64,000 nucleotides of DNA, from positions 78,352,645 to 78,416,644 of the forward strand of contig OW121853.1 of the NCBI GenBank assembly GCA_933228895.1. The letters run 5' to 3'. The translations under genes were made by a program, and so were the position numbers. The notes under the pieces are model-generated. The model saw only the letters and a list, made by a program, of their open reading frames with translations. It did no database searches and was not told where the DNA came from. Shown here piece after piece: positions 43,200 through 54,289 of this stretch. The DNA is from Platycnemis pennipes. Its lineage: Eukaryota; Arthropoda; Insecta; Odonata; Platycnemididae. Every line of letters starts with the position of its first letter. Position 1 is the stretch's first letter.

Positions 43200-45100
43200 A
43201 CACTTATACCACCTACCTACTAAGAGAACTCAATGAATATTATGCGGGGCACACTACAAATTTTTCTTTTCATCGAAATAACCATTTGAGAAGTACGGTT
43301 AGAAATTGAAACGCCGGCTTTAATCTGCGTTTAGCTGCTTTTATCTGCCTTTTAATAATCTGATTTCTGATATTTCTATGACATAATCTTGCTCCTAATC
43401 TTCTTACTACAGTTCCTCGTGAGGCTAGCTTCTTTCCGACGTTGTACAAGACTCATCACAAGCCTTCTTTGGGCCAATTCCTTCTACCTTTGGCCTCATC
43501 CTTAATAATATTTACCCCACCTTCTTCATCCCTCTTAATTTATTTGGTTCATAAAGCCAGTTAACTCTCGTCGATTAACCTAGACAAAGGAACTGATGTG
43601 CTGAAACTATGGTTGATTGGTTATTTTTCCACAAAATATAACGTTAAAAGGTGAGTTTACTACTATTATTTTCATCATCATCAGTGTAGAGATAATAAAT
43701 CACAATGTATGACACCAATAATCATACAATATGACGGATTTTTCCGCGAAATTTATGGTGTTAGAACATAGTCGTACATCAACTGTTACCAAAACAACAA
43801 ACTGTCAGCAGAAAATTGTAGTCTTACACCAAAAATAACGCGGCGACACACGTCACAATTCAAGATCAACATCGCGGAAACCGACGTTTGAACATGATAT
43901 CAATGATATTCTCACCATCACGATTTTTCTTCTTGGATGGAATGAGAAGACACTTGTGGAACATAGGCATGATGAAAATACATTCACTCCATGTATGTGT
44001 GTACGTAAGAACATGTGCACTATTCCGTACAAATATTTAACAATCTCGATCCGTCTCAACGCTTTCCAGTCATTACCACGTGATGATAATGACGCGCTTA
44101 TCATGCACTTTAATGACGCGAAAGTTTCGAAATCGGTAGAGATCATTAATTATTTGCGCAGAAGAGTAGAAAATATACCTACTTATTTTCATCGCCATGA
44201 ATGTTATACGGAAATACCTGAAAAGTCGACGCGTCCAACTAACACATGAGTGTAATGAGTTTTCACAAAGTGACGCCTAATAATATACACCTAAGGCAAA
44301 GCTATGCCGTTAGATCGACACAAGGTTGACTCGACTGAAGGACACAGTAAAACATAAAATGGTAACACACAGAATAGAGTCATCCGTTCCTTCTGTCTCC
44401 CTGAACACTCATTCCCATCCATCTAGTAGCCCAATCGACTCACTTATTGTAATTTCGCGTCGTTATTTTTTTTAATGAACCCTTAGAAGTGAGGAAGGCA
44501 TAATTATTACTAGGTCTGGCTGAACCTGAGAGGGTGGAGGGGAAGATGAGGAGGAAGGAGGTGGCAGATAACAGGAAGTTAGATAAAAGGGGGAGGCTGG
44601 AAGACAAAAGAATAAAGGGGGCAGGGAGGAGAAAATGATTTATCCAGATGTTTTATGAATCCCATTAGAATTGTAAGGGAGGAAGGCGGCGACGAACAAA
44701 AGGGAAGACGAGAGGAAGGGGAGCATTACTTCGAAGGAGCCACGGGCCAAGGACCACCACACCCTACGGTGGGGGAGAGAGGAGAAGCCAGACCTTACTT
44801 CTCCGGTGGGATATCCGACTACCTTCCGGCCTCAGAGAGTCTCGCATGAGATTCGCACACGAGATCATAATCCCGCAAGGAAGACACGCGATACGTTACA
44901 CGTACTCCCGACTGCGTACGCGCCATCCAAACAAATGGCCGTGAAAGAGAAGAAAAAGCCTGGGAGTCTACTACTCCGAGTCAGAACGCGGTACCCTTAC
45001 TAATCCCCCCGACCGCCGTGCACCATATTTTGTCATCACGACATTTAGAAAAGAAACATAGGGGATCTTCACTTTACTTACTTTTGAGATGAGGCTTATA
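43200..45100. other. unannotated stretch
   Basis: No gene is supported. Frames on both strands at 43853-44249 overlap. The part at 44520-44720 is purine-rich, giving frames 44655-44849 and neighbours without motifs. Confidence 0.5.
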
Positions 45101-45104
45101 GTGT

Positions 45105-45335
45105 TGAGACTAGATTAATGGCCTTCCATCCGGACGACCCGGGCTCGTATTACCAAAATGGGCAGGGATTTTTCACTAGAATCCTAGACCAAACTTGAAC
45201 GTAGTGAGTAGAGCGCTTCAAGTGTAGTACTCCGTCCGCCGGATAGGCTGTTAAACCACGCCTTCCACCAAGAGTAAACCAATACTGACGCCGAATTTCT
45301 CTCGAACCCAACAACACTTATCAAACCCCAGCTAC
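45105..45335 (+). mobile_element. SINE-A with head
   Basis: Head-like 'tagtgttgagactagatta' and GGGCTCGTATT (B-box position), then 'gggcagggatttttcactag', 'gagcgcttcaagtgtagtac', 'tccgtccgccggataggctg', 'aaccaatactgacgccgaat'. The B box has drifted, so it is probably inactive. Confidence 0.75.
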
Positions 45336-45339
45336 CCAC

Positions 45340-45980
45340 TCATCGCTGAAGGTGGAATGGAACTTATTTCCTCCTTGCCTTCTCAAATCACGTTCCGATT
45401 AAATAAAACTCACGTTTTAGGAACATAAAAGCTATCTTTATGAATGTAAGATAATAATAGAAAAATGACACAGAAAGCAGATCGTCGAAAACAATGATTT
45501 TCGGTGCCACATGGGCGAAATCCAGACCATTTCGTGGTGGTAAACATGCTGTAGATTTGCAAATATCGTTATGTTTTTCTCCCATTGAATTCTTCCAACT
45601 CCTGAGACTGAAGAGAGATCAGTGTCCTTTCACACGATCTCCCTCAATGCGAAGAAAATCGCACGCCTCCACGTGACAAGGAAACCCCATTCGGTACCAT
45701 GATAGCCAAGAACTTGAAAACGTCAATTAACATTCCAAGAAGGCAAGCGATGCGAGTATGCTCCTCTATTGTTAAGCATTCGCTTGGGATGCGGAGGTAA
45801 TTAGAATCAGGTGGATAGCACTCGGGTTCCCAGGCAAGAAGGGGACGAAAACAAAATTATCGCGACTGTTCTTAAGAGACAATGAACTCCGGGCGCTGGA
45901 TTTTTGCCGGCTTCCCTGTGACGACAGCGTTCTAGGCGACAGATGACTGGAAACGAGCTATTTTCGTAACGAACGCGGAG
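45340..45980. other. unannotated stretch
   Basis: Opposite-strand short frames at 45388-45676 and 45807-45989 lack motifs. Nothing is recognised. Confidence 0.45.
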
Positions 45981-45989
45981 AGGATCCAA

Positions 45990-46410
45990 CTGCGAAATAC
46001 GACATGTATATCTATTCCATCCCCATTACTTAACCCGATCATTATCACAAGGTCGTCAATCCTAAGATTGGTACGACGCAGTTCCCATTCGATTCTTCGT
46101 AAGGCTAACATCTTCACATCGGCCTAATTATTCTCCTTCAGCAATTGCTTCATATACTACATAAGAGGCCTTCCTTTGCTAATCTTACCGTTCACTTTTC
46201 CTACGACAACTATCCTCATTAGACCATTATCTCTCAAGATATGGTCGATTAAATTTTACTGTCTTCTTGTAACCGTTTTCGGCAGTCTTCTCTTTTCTTA
46301 CACACTTCTAAAGTGAATAAATTCTATCACACTTTTTCATGCAAATTTTAATCTGCCATTCTTCTTTCCCTCCACTACTGTCTTCATTAGACATGTCTGA
46401 AGAGGGACAC
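45990..46410 (-). pseudogene. LINE-B C-terminal relics (two pieces)
   Basis: In antisense, 46040-46260 can be read as DNGLMRIVVVGKVNGKISKG, then RRIEWELRRTNLRIDDL, parallel to the cleaner copy at 28.1-28.3 kb including its start of 3' UTR. A second piece at 46345-46400 reads LMKTVVEGKKNGR, the same segment again, so two copies or a duplication lie here. Confidence 0.55.
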
Positions 46411-46464
46411 ATCTTTATGAATGCACGATAATAATATTAACATGGCACTGTGTCAACCGGCACG

Positions 46465-46545
46465 TATTCCAAAAAAAGGCAGGGATTTTCACTAAGATCT
46501 TAGACGAAACTTGAACGCTGTGTGTAGAGCACTTCGAGTGTAATA
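46465..46545 (+). mobile_element. SINE-A linker fragment
   Basis: 'ggcagggattttcactaaga' to 'agagcacttcgagtgtaata' matches the segment between head and core in the 45.1 kb copy. It stops before the core. It sits between LINE-B pieces. Confidence 0.65.
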
Positions 46546-46589
46546 CGGTTTTCCGTTTTTTTTCGAATTTCCGCTTTTTTCGAATAGTC

Positions 46590-46970
46590 ACTTTTTTCAC
46601 TCCACGCTTTTATTGTTCTTCCGCTCTTCTTGGAACTACATCATTTGTTACTCGATACATCCATTTTCCCTCATCTTTATTCTGTACCATCACACTATAA
46701 AAGCTTCCATTGTCGCCTTTTCTGCAGCAACTATCGCCAAAGCCACAACTGAGTGCACAATTTAGTCCTAATACAGTGTATCCTCACTTCCAAGTTTGCG
46801 TATCCCAGCGGTAAACTGAGTCTTCTTTTGGGTAGAATGCCATTTTCCCCTATGATATTTTATTGAATGTCTTGCTGGCTTCGTACATACGTGCCTGGTA
46901 CTTTTCCTTCCCAGCTAGCAATAATTTTTAACCTCTTCGCGCTTTTGTTTCCGGAATTCAGCAATGGCCT
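46590..46970 (-). pseudogene. LINE-B reverse transcriptase relic
   Basis: In antisense, 46621-46710 encodes MEAFIV, a stop, then WYRIKMREKWMYRVTNDVV and PRRAE. This matches 'LEAFEMWWYRRMLKI.W.DRVTNEEVL.R'. Further upstream a diverged part continues to about 46970 with many breaks. With the pieces at 45990-46410 it forms one old LINE-B split by a SINE-A fragment. Confidence 0.55.
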
Positions 46971-46974
46971 CTGC

Positions 46975-49335
46975 TCTATCATTGTATACCATTACCTTTG
47001 CTAAGCATTTATTGCCTCTGAGTTATTTTCTCACCAAAAATCAAGTCATTTTTTCACCACGGCGATGGAATGACGTGCATGAATGACATCCCTATGTGGC
47101 AATATGATTTTGTCGGAGGAACGACTCATCTCACGATCGCCATAATATTTTCACATCCAACAAGTGCTATGAAAATTATCGAACCCAACACTTTTCTGCA
47201 AATAAATAGGACCAGATGGTAATTTCCTTATTTCAAACAGTCTGGTAGTGAAACAACCAATCAGACGAAGCATTCACACATAAACCCCTTCCGCGTCCAT
47301 TACCGTGACTGAATTTAGAACAAAATTAATTTTTACATTCCGTCTTGCCGAAGAGATACGAAACGAGAGTTGAGCGATGGGCAAATATGCATATTTTCCT
47401 CAACATTTTATAATATTTCAACGATAAAAGTTTCTCGCCGTCAATTATAATAAGCCTTATCGGGTGGAAACCCAAAAAAAGGCATCACCTCGAGTTTGGA
47501 CGTCGGGTGAAACACCGCGACTGGACTATTAAGTGCCATCGACCTTGGCGACGCGGAGCTTATCAATACTGCGATATCACATTCCTTCGGCAGAGGAGAG
47601 CCTCAAATTAAAAAGCAGACAGAACCTCAGTGTTAAAAATAATAAAATTTGCGATAATTATATTTAGGACTAGATGAAGTTCAAAAGCGTACCACAGAAA
47701 CTCATGTAAAGTTCGATCCTTGTTTCCTCTAAGGACACTTTGACATTTTTTCGATATTTCGTTCATAGGTTAAATCTTTAAATCTTCGATCCTACGAAAA
47801 AAATTTTACACGACACTAATTTCAGTTCTGAAAATCGAAGTAAATTTTGCGTGCTGAAAGTGGAATAATGAAATGCACCCTTTCATACGATCCAACCGAC
47901 TATCCAACTATCTGATTCGATTTCTGATCGGCGCATGCGCATAAGTTATTCATTACTTGAATTCTTTAGGCGTGCTCCTATCGAAGCTTGTTTTTCACGA
48001 TCCTTAATCATTCCGGAGTGGTGATGAAATCATTCTTCATCAGATGAGACGAAGAAACGGTTGCATTGTTGGTATGCAGTGAATTGCGCGATATGGCACC
48101 GCTACATCAATTCTTGTTCCGCCACCGGTATTCCCTTAAAGCGGTCTACGCACCTTTGATTACTAATTGGATGCGAGACTCGGATGAAAAATTAGTATCA
48201 TACTTATTTCTATATTCAGAACTGAGCATTGAATTCGATGCATTTATCCAATACAATTGAGCCATTTACACGAACCGATTTTGATTTTTTTTTATGCTTC
48301 GATTCTATTGGTTCGATTTTTAGTACTGAAATGAGTGTCGGGTAAAACGGCCTTAGATCCTAGTGAATCCTTACTTACAACCTTGTATTTTTAAATGTAG
48401 GTAAATTCTTGATTAGCTTACTACGAAACTTTGGAAAAATGTTATAAATTTGAGTTTTCAGAGCCGAGGTTTAAAACCATAAAAAATTACTCCTAGCGTA
48501 TGGTTTCATCCCGAACTTTCTCTCGTAAACATTTGCTCTCAAAAACTAGAGCTTCAAACGAGTATAGTTAATTACGGTATGTATTAAGGTCCTTGCTCTA
48601 AATGAACAGTATTTTTCCTGTTCAATGAGTGCAAGGGAGACGAGGCAACGAGACGACATTAAAAGGGTGCGCACGGAAGCGTCTTAATTTGCGTTCGAAA
48701 TTTGAATCGGGCGCGATCCACCCGATTTATCCTCCCCCTCCTTGGGGTCAACGGGGCAAAAGCGATCCACAGGGACGTGCGGACATGCGACCTGACAAAG
48801 GGCAACGGCAAGGCCTAATAGAAACAACCGGAAGACAATTCCAACCAGTCCGTTAGGAGGCTGCCTCGGCGGCGGCGGCGCCCAAGGCAACAATACGCCC
48901 AAGACCGATATTAATAGTTAGCTCCCGTCCGAACGCGACCCGAATTACTTCGCGCGGCGGAAGGACAACAATTGAATAGAGGATCAGGCGGCGTTACCAA
49001 TATCGCGCCGCGCCCGACCTTAATGAAGGGGGCGTGACGACTCCTCCACCCCGCCCACCACCCCTCGATATATCGCCGCTGAGCTGGATAATTCGATACC
49101 GGGACGATGCGGCACTATGACTGAGAGGAGCACGAAGCAGACGACGGATTGAGGAGAGGGTAGCCATGAAGAAAAAGTTATTTTTTCCATGGTGTATTTT
49201 CAACAAGAGCTGAAAAATTACTGATCAGTTTAACAACAACACTGACTTTGTGCATGCAACGGACTTGTGAAGCGGAGGATGGATAGTAAGCCCACAACCG
49301 ACAGCTTAATACCTACCAACCCGCTATCCTTTTCT
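46975..49335. other. unannotated stretch, CpG-rich 48630-49170
   Basis: No gene is supported. The part 47870-48370 has GC/AT patterns and a 64-codon frame at 48066-48260 without motif. The part 48630-49170 is CpG-rich with (CGG) repeats near 48866-48880, and could be a regulatory islet. Confidence 0.45.
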
Positions 49336-49337
49336 CA

Positions 49338-50091
49338 GGTGGAATTTCTATTGGAAACAAAGAGTCCCAAAGCATTGGAAGCAGATACAATCTTAAAATT
49401 TTCTAACGAATCCAGCTTTGCACCTTTTTCATGAACATTTCTACTCTATTCTACTTCAACTATGCTACAACAACTCTTCTACTTCAAAATCTCTACTTTA
49501 AATTCAGACGTGATTAAAACCAGATAAATGAGAAGCAAAGACTGACTTGTTGTCACCATGAATAAAAGAATTAAAATGTTCCTTTGTCCTAATGTTAAAA
49601 CTTCTACCTGTCTGACCTTTATAAAAACAATTGCAGTCCTGAGAGTCACATCTTAACACATACACTCCACTTATGTCTCAAGGATTAAAAACATCTTTAG
49701 AATTAAAAAGTAAATTTCCAATGGTAATTCTAGTATAAAAACAAGGCTTCAAATTTACATTGCGAAATATTCTATTAATACTGTTGGACATGGAGTTGCT
49801 TATGAACGGCACCTTCGTCCATTTCTTGTCTGGGGGAACAATTAGAGAAAGGCTCGTGGATGATGAGGTGGTCAACCTTCTTTGTTTCCTTTTGAGAAGC
49901 TTGTCAATGAGAGAAGACTCATAACCGTTCCTGATCGCAAGGAGTTTAGTGGTATTCAATTTTTTGTTGAATTCTTCACCTGTCAGCGGAACAGAGGTCA
50001 AACGATTTAAAAACGAGTGAAGAGCCGAGAGAAAAAGAACGAGCAAAAAACATGATGACACGGGAAGGTCGAAACCGGTAGGGTTTTTCAA
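49338..50091 (-). mobile_element. Penelope-like retroelement fragment (RT thumb plus GIY-YIG endonuclease)
   Basis: In antisense: LHSFLNRLTSVPLTGEEFNK and TKLLAIRNGYESSLIDKLLK (end of the RT region), then KKWTKVPFISNSMSNSINRI, FRNVNLKPCFYTRITIGNLL, then after one in-frame stop GVYVLRCD..DC and CFYKGQTGRSFNIRTKEH (the GIY-YIG endonuclease with its Cys pair, Arg and Glu-His), and after a roughly 60-base interruption VHEKGAKLDSLENFKIVSAS. This order is specific to Penelope-like elements. It is 5'-truncated, with a few lesions. Confidence 0.85.
50045..50090 (+). ncRNA. decayed hammerhead-like motif beside the Penelope fragment
   Basis: The plus strand reads CATGATGA (50051-50058), a CGGGAAGGTC segment, then GAAACCGGTAG (GAAA at 50071-50074). 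A mutated CUGAUGA followed by GAAACCGGT is the pattern of pLTR hammerheads in Penelope-like elements. It lies on the strand opposite the RT frame, at its truncated 5' end, as expected for an inverted pLTR. The core is mutated, so it is probably inactive. Confidence 0.35.
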
Positions 50092-50128
50092 TAAAAGTGT
50101 GAAAAATACAAAGTTAAGTTTTTCTTAA

Positions 50129-50895
50129 GGCCGCTTTACACGATACAATTTTTTGTACAATTTCTTGTACAAACTCTTGTACGAGAAAATTGTGCAGTGT
50201 AAAGCGGCAAATTGTACGAACGCTTGTGCGAATGTTTGAATGACTGTATGGAAAATAGAACCTGTTCTAATTCCATTCAGACAAACATACGAATTCGTTC
50301 AGTTTATACAAGCGTTTGTACAAGAAATTGTACAAAAATGGGGGCGTTTAATCGGAACCGAAATCGCAATTTCGTACACGAAATTGTTAGATGGAAACGA
50401 AAGAAGAAATTTAGTGAAATAATTAATCTTCTAACCACAACCATTCACTCATAAATCAAAAATTAAAATAAGCAAAAGGTGACGCCCACCGACAAAGCTG
50501 CTGTCATAACATTGACGTCACTTTCCTTCCGTCCTTGACTGCTTTTCGTGAAGCGAAGGGAGTGGAGGGGGGTTCTCGGAAGGTCTGCTCGCACAGATGC
50601 TGTCGTAACTGCTCCGATTGGCAGAGTCAGCTGTGTCCCCCCCCCCCCCTTTGCGATAAGGCGAAGTAGCTTCGCGGGCTCAGTTGTGATTGAACGAAGT
50701 CGATATACGTCAGAGGTTGCACCACGCCCACTTTTCCGAAAGGGTTAAAAACATCAGTTTTTCGCCGCTTATGACTCGAGAAATAATTGACGGATCAAAA
50801 AACGGAAAAATACGGGTCTTTTTATTTTGCAAACTCTATCATATTCGGCAATAAAAAATATGGTAAACGACCCCATTGTGTCGTATAAAGCGCCC
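50129..50895. mobile_element. palindromic DNA element hosting MITE-A
   Basis: The left end GGCCGCTTTACACGATAC and the right end in antisense GGGCGCTTTATACGACAC are inverted repeats. With MITE-A (50337-50877) removed, the inverted repeat extends past 45 bp through 'ttttttgtacaatttcttgt' on both arms. The host is then about 226 bp. A second inner inverted repeat, 'gccgctttacac' / 'gtgtaaagcggc' (50131-50142, 50195-50206), lies in its left half. It encodes nothing. Confidence 0.75.
50337..50877 (+). mobile_element. MITE-A, full-length copy (541 bp), nested
   Basis: Ends AATGGGGGCGTTTA and TAAACGACCCCATT form a 14-bp inverted repeat with one mismatch. The length and sequence are close to the inverted copy at 23004-23540. 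An 11-C run lies at 50639-50649. It is inserted in the right arm of the palindromic element, hence younger than it. No transposase, superfamily unassigned. Confidence 0.9.
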
Positions 50896-50897
50896 TT

Positions 50898-51728
50898 TAC
50901 ACTCTAGGTATATTCGGGATAGATAAGACCAAAGTTCTGCCTTCTGGAAGAGCACACGGGGACAGAGAAGGCACTTAACACGCGTTCGCGAGCGGTCATA
51001 TCACACTCCCTATCTCTCTCAACCCCCTTCGCTTACACACGCGTGCCTTAAACCCATACGTGTGGACGTACTACAAGCAATCCGACGCGTCCTCTGGCGC
51101 CGGCGAAGCCCTCAGCTGCGGGGAAAGAGGGTAATGCACGACCCCGCTCCAACCTCGTACCGATTCCTTGTCCCGCACGCACCGGCAAACGCAGATGGAC
51201 GTGGAGTGCGCTCTGCCTCAGTACCCTCTCTCGGAGCAAATGGCGTAATTGAAGCCCTGAGTGGGAGAGCATGCGGTGGGTTTATAAGCGGCAGGGAGGT
51301 TATGGAGGCAGCAGAAATGGTTTAGCGCGGGATGGTGTCCCTGTTTTGCCTGACAGCGGTGTTTTTCAGCACGCGCGGGTATGAGGCACAGTGATATTCA
51401 GCAAGCACAGAGAGACATTAGTGGGACGCAGCGATTAGCTTCAGCATCGTCATCAATCCACCAGTTGAGACCGCTTTGGATGAACCACGAAGAAGGTACT
51501 TATCACCCACATGTTTTAACCGCAACAACTCCGTTATTGTACGTACAGCATCACCCGACGGCACGGCATACTTGCTACTCCCTTCAAAGATACCTGAACC
51601 GCCCACCTACCTCGACGGCCACGCTTCGTAATTGCTTCGCTGCGTGAGGCAACTTAGTCAAAAAATCGTCAGAGTGTCAATACTAAATTTGTGAGAATAG
51701 ACAAGAAGACATTAGTCACTCGAGGTTG
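50898..51728. other. GC-rich stretch without gene
   Basis: CpG-rich sequence at 51000-51300 with overlapping frames on both strands (51048-51272 minus, 51062-51325 plus). No motif. Nothing is recognised. Confidence 0.45.
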
Positions 51729-51729
51729 T

Positions 51730-52432
51730 TATACATCTATGTAATACCCTGTCGCCACGAAAGTGTGTGTGGCAGGCGGTGAAGATATCCAAACATTAAC
51801 TTTTGACATGCAACTAGACTACTACTTGGAGACATGCTATATAATAGGGTCACATGCAGCTAGATGGTTGGTATCTAAACAGTGTTAAAGAAATGGATTT
51901 TGAATACATGTATCATGAATTACAGAATATTCTAATAATAATTCACCTACCTAGCCATTTGTTAGGCTACCTATTGTGCTTTCTTACAGTACGTGGGAAA
52001 AATGACATTTATCGGTACGAATCCCTCTAATCTTGTTAATCTGATCAAACCTAGCATAATACGCAGGGGTTCTTAATATATAGATATCTAATGTCATATG
52101 TGAACAAATCGGTTTCGAATTTACTTAAAATGTTTAACGTAAATTTTAACCTGCGTTCTGATAGTCATTCCCATCCTAGTTATTCTATTAAACTGGTAAC
52201 ACTTATACAATTATCATAAATCAATCCTTAGCCTTAAACAAATCTAACGGATCTCCTTTGCACACGCTCTAATTCCTTTATCATACATTCCTTGTACGGA
52301 TCCCATATACTAGCGGCGTATTCTAAATGAGGCCTGACAAATGTAAAATAGCTTCTTTCTCGTACTCTCTCATCGCATTTGCCAAGAACCCTTTATACGT
52401 TTTGCTTATTACCGAGGTATAGCATCCGCGTA
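51730..52432 (-). mobile_element. LINE-A, longest copy (RT C-terminus and 3' UTR)
   Basis: In antisense the sequence encodes LGNKQNV, stop, RVLGKCDERVRERSYFTF, then RPHLEYAASIWDPYK, ECMIKELERVQRRSVRFV, then (after stops) LGWE.LSERRLKFT and further pieces. 'RPHLEYA..WDP' and 'LERVQRR..RFV' are hallmark segments of the C-terminal region of Jockey/CR1-type non-LTR reverse transcriptases. The 3' UTR and hairpin end at 51730-51790 follow. It is 5'-truncated, with stops and frameshifts. Confidence 0.9.
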
Positions 52433-52436
52433 TAAG

Positions 52437-52497
52437 TCTACATCTAAATTGTACCCTGAAAGCCATTGCAAGGCTTTGTAGCAGACGGTGACGCCAC
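52437..52497 (-). mobile_element. LINE-A 3' tail abutting the longest copy
   Basis: 'tctacatctaaattgtaccc', then TGAAAGCCATTGCAAGG and 'tttgtagcagacggtgacg' is a further LINE-A end in antisense. It lies directly upstream of the 5' truncation of the copy at 51730, so one LINE-A sits next to the tail of another. Confidence 0.7.
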
Positions 52498-52499
52498 AT

Positions 52500-53040
52500 T
52501 AAGCATACGTTATCGACGAGTAAATAAGCATATTGCTAGTGACAGCAATTCACCGTTAGAAACTACTTACCACGGTAACACGGCTGAAGGTCAATAGCTG
52601 AAATATTACTCTTTCTTTTCAATGATGTTTGTTCAGCGTGTTTTATATTCGGACCCGCCTAACCTACGCGACAACAATGGCGGAAATAATCTCAGATTTC
52701 GGTCGCCTTCTGGACTCTAAACCGTAATCCCCCCAAAATTACGGTCAGGTGCTTCAACTATTTAATTTACCAAGTCGTCCTTATTCCACGTGGATTTCTT
52801 GAGGCTTTAAAAGAAGAAGGATGCTGTCTGTCCGAGGTAGATACTATGTCAAAATGCGGCCATAATCGTACGTACAACGCCACCGTCCACGAGATTAAAG
52901 CCAACTTTTAACTTTCACTTTTGCACGGTAATAATTTAGAACAATTTCAAGGATCGCGAACAAGCCACGAAAAAGCTTAAGGGATTACACGCCGATGTGC
53001 ACAAGATCAAAATTATCCAGAGGGAATTATTAATTATCCA
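52500..53040. other. unannotated stretch
   Basis: Nothing is recognised. AT-rich with short frames. Confidence 0.45.
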
Positions 53041-53044
53041 CACA

Positions 53045-53092
53045 GAAAAATCATTCACCTTGACCGGGACTCGAAACCAGAATTCCCTCATT
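53045..53092 (-). mobile_element. SINE-B head, left half of inverted pair
   Basis: On the minus strand: GGTTTCGAGTCCCGGTCAAG and 'gtgaatgatttttctgtg', identical in plan to the SINE-B at 61.3 kb. The A box side is short. Confidence 0.65.
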
Positions 53093-53109
53093 TCCGAAAT
53101 ACCGAATTA

Positions 53110-53180
53110 CGGAAATCCGGGTGTTCCGAGTTCGACTCCAGGTGAAAATAAATGCTTATTTTTCTCTGAAGAAATTCTGT
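53110..53180 (+). mobile_element. tRNA-headed SINE, right half of inverted pair
   Basis: 'aatccgggtgttccgagttc' with B box GAGTTCGACTCC, then 'aggtgaaaataaatgcttat' and 'ttttctctgaag'. It is head-to-head with the SINE-B at 53045 and looks like a variant of the same family. Confidence 0.55.
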
Positions 53181-53184
53181 TATT

Positions 53185-54285
53185 GACATCAATATGATTA
53201 TGACATTGGAAATGTCCACATCGTAATGGTTGTGGTAACCACGGATAGGCATCCTCTGCCTCTTTGGCGACCACCTCCCACCTCTGACCCACCCTCACAC
53301 TCCATCCTCCAGCACTCGGAGCTAAACACCGTGTACCCCCCCCCCCCCCCCCTCCCCCCCCCCCCCCACCAAGGGGTGGGGAAGTTTGGATCCCGTGGGA
53401 AGTGGGGGGGAGAAGAGTTAGCAGGGAGAGAGGCGGTGGGTGGACAGAGACGACCGTTAGCGCGGCCCTAACAAATTGACGGCATGCATAAACAGGTGAA
53501 ACGTGAGGGAGATAGATATATGTACACACACATACACAAACAGAGGAAGAGAGAAGCGGGGAAGCGGATGCTAACCGCTCCCGGGCGTGTGAGAGGGTCG
53601 GATGCTGCAGGATTCCGTGCGGTGAGTGGCAGCGGGTGACCGGATGGAATGAGGAGGGGGGGGGCGGGGGTTTGAAACCGGGCGTACGAGGTAATCGAAC
53701 CAAATCATTGCAGCTTCCTCTTTCCCCAACCATCCTCCTCCTCCCTTTATGCATAAGAGCGACCTCTGGTGGCGAGATTGCTGCTGAGTTCCGACACATC
53801 TCTTTTGAGAGAGAGAGACAGAGGCCATACACAGGTCGTCACAGTGATGTGCCCTTTCGATGCGCTTCGCGCGTCGTTCATCCTCTTCGCGATTCGATCG
53901 AATTTCGCGTCGCCTTTTGCCGGTTCGGAATATTCGCTCGAGGGCGTAAATTTTAATCAGTGACGCGTCCAAACTTTTCTCGCCATCGTGTGACGGAATA
54001 GCCGAGTTACCGCTTTATTCGAGGATAAATAAAAAATATTTAAAAAATCCAATCTCGCCGCGGCAGGAATGATGCATGCTTATCCAAATAAATATTTCCC
54101 TTTATTTTCTCTAGCGTTAAATGTAGATTCTGAGATTGCGGCTAACAGCTCTTTTTGCCTTGACTGCCCTAAATAATGTGCATGCTCAAAGGCCTTCATG
54201 CATTGTGTATTTGCCACAACGTCTGCCCACATGTACGCCTCGCAACGACTGGTATTGAACATTGGAATTATTCAGTGCCTTACTG
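53185..54285. other. stretch with poly(C) tracts and long low-complexity frames
   Basis: C runs at 53336-53352 (17) and 53354-53367 (14) are separated by one T. A 241-codon minus-strand frame (53107-53832) crosses them, with a poly-Gly segment and a Ser/Pro/Val-rich remainder, and has no domain I know. Frames on the other strand overlap it. I treat all as fortuitous. Confidence 0.5.
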
Positions 54286-54289
54286 GGGA

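Noticed and set aside
53107..53832. 241-codon minus-strand open frame, the longest in the window
   Set aside because: It spans poly(C) tracts (poly-Gly), includes part of a SINE at its end, has Ser/Pro-rich low complexity and no domain. The opposite strand is open too.
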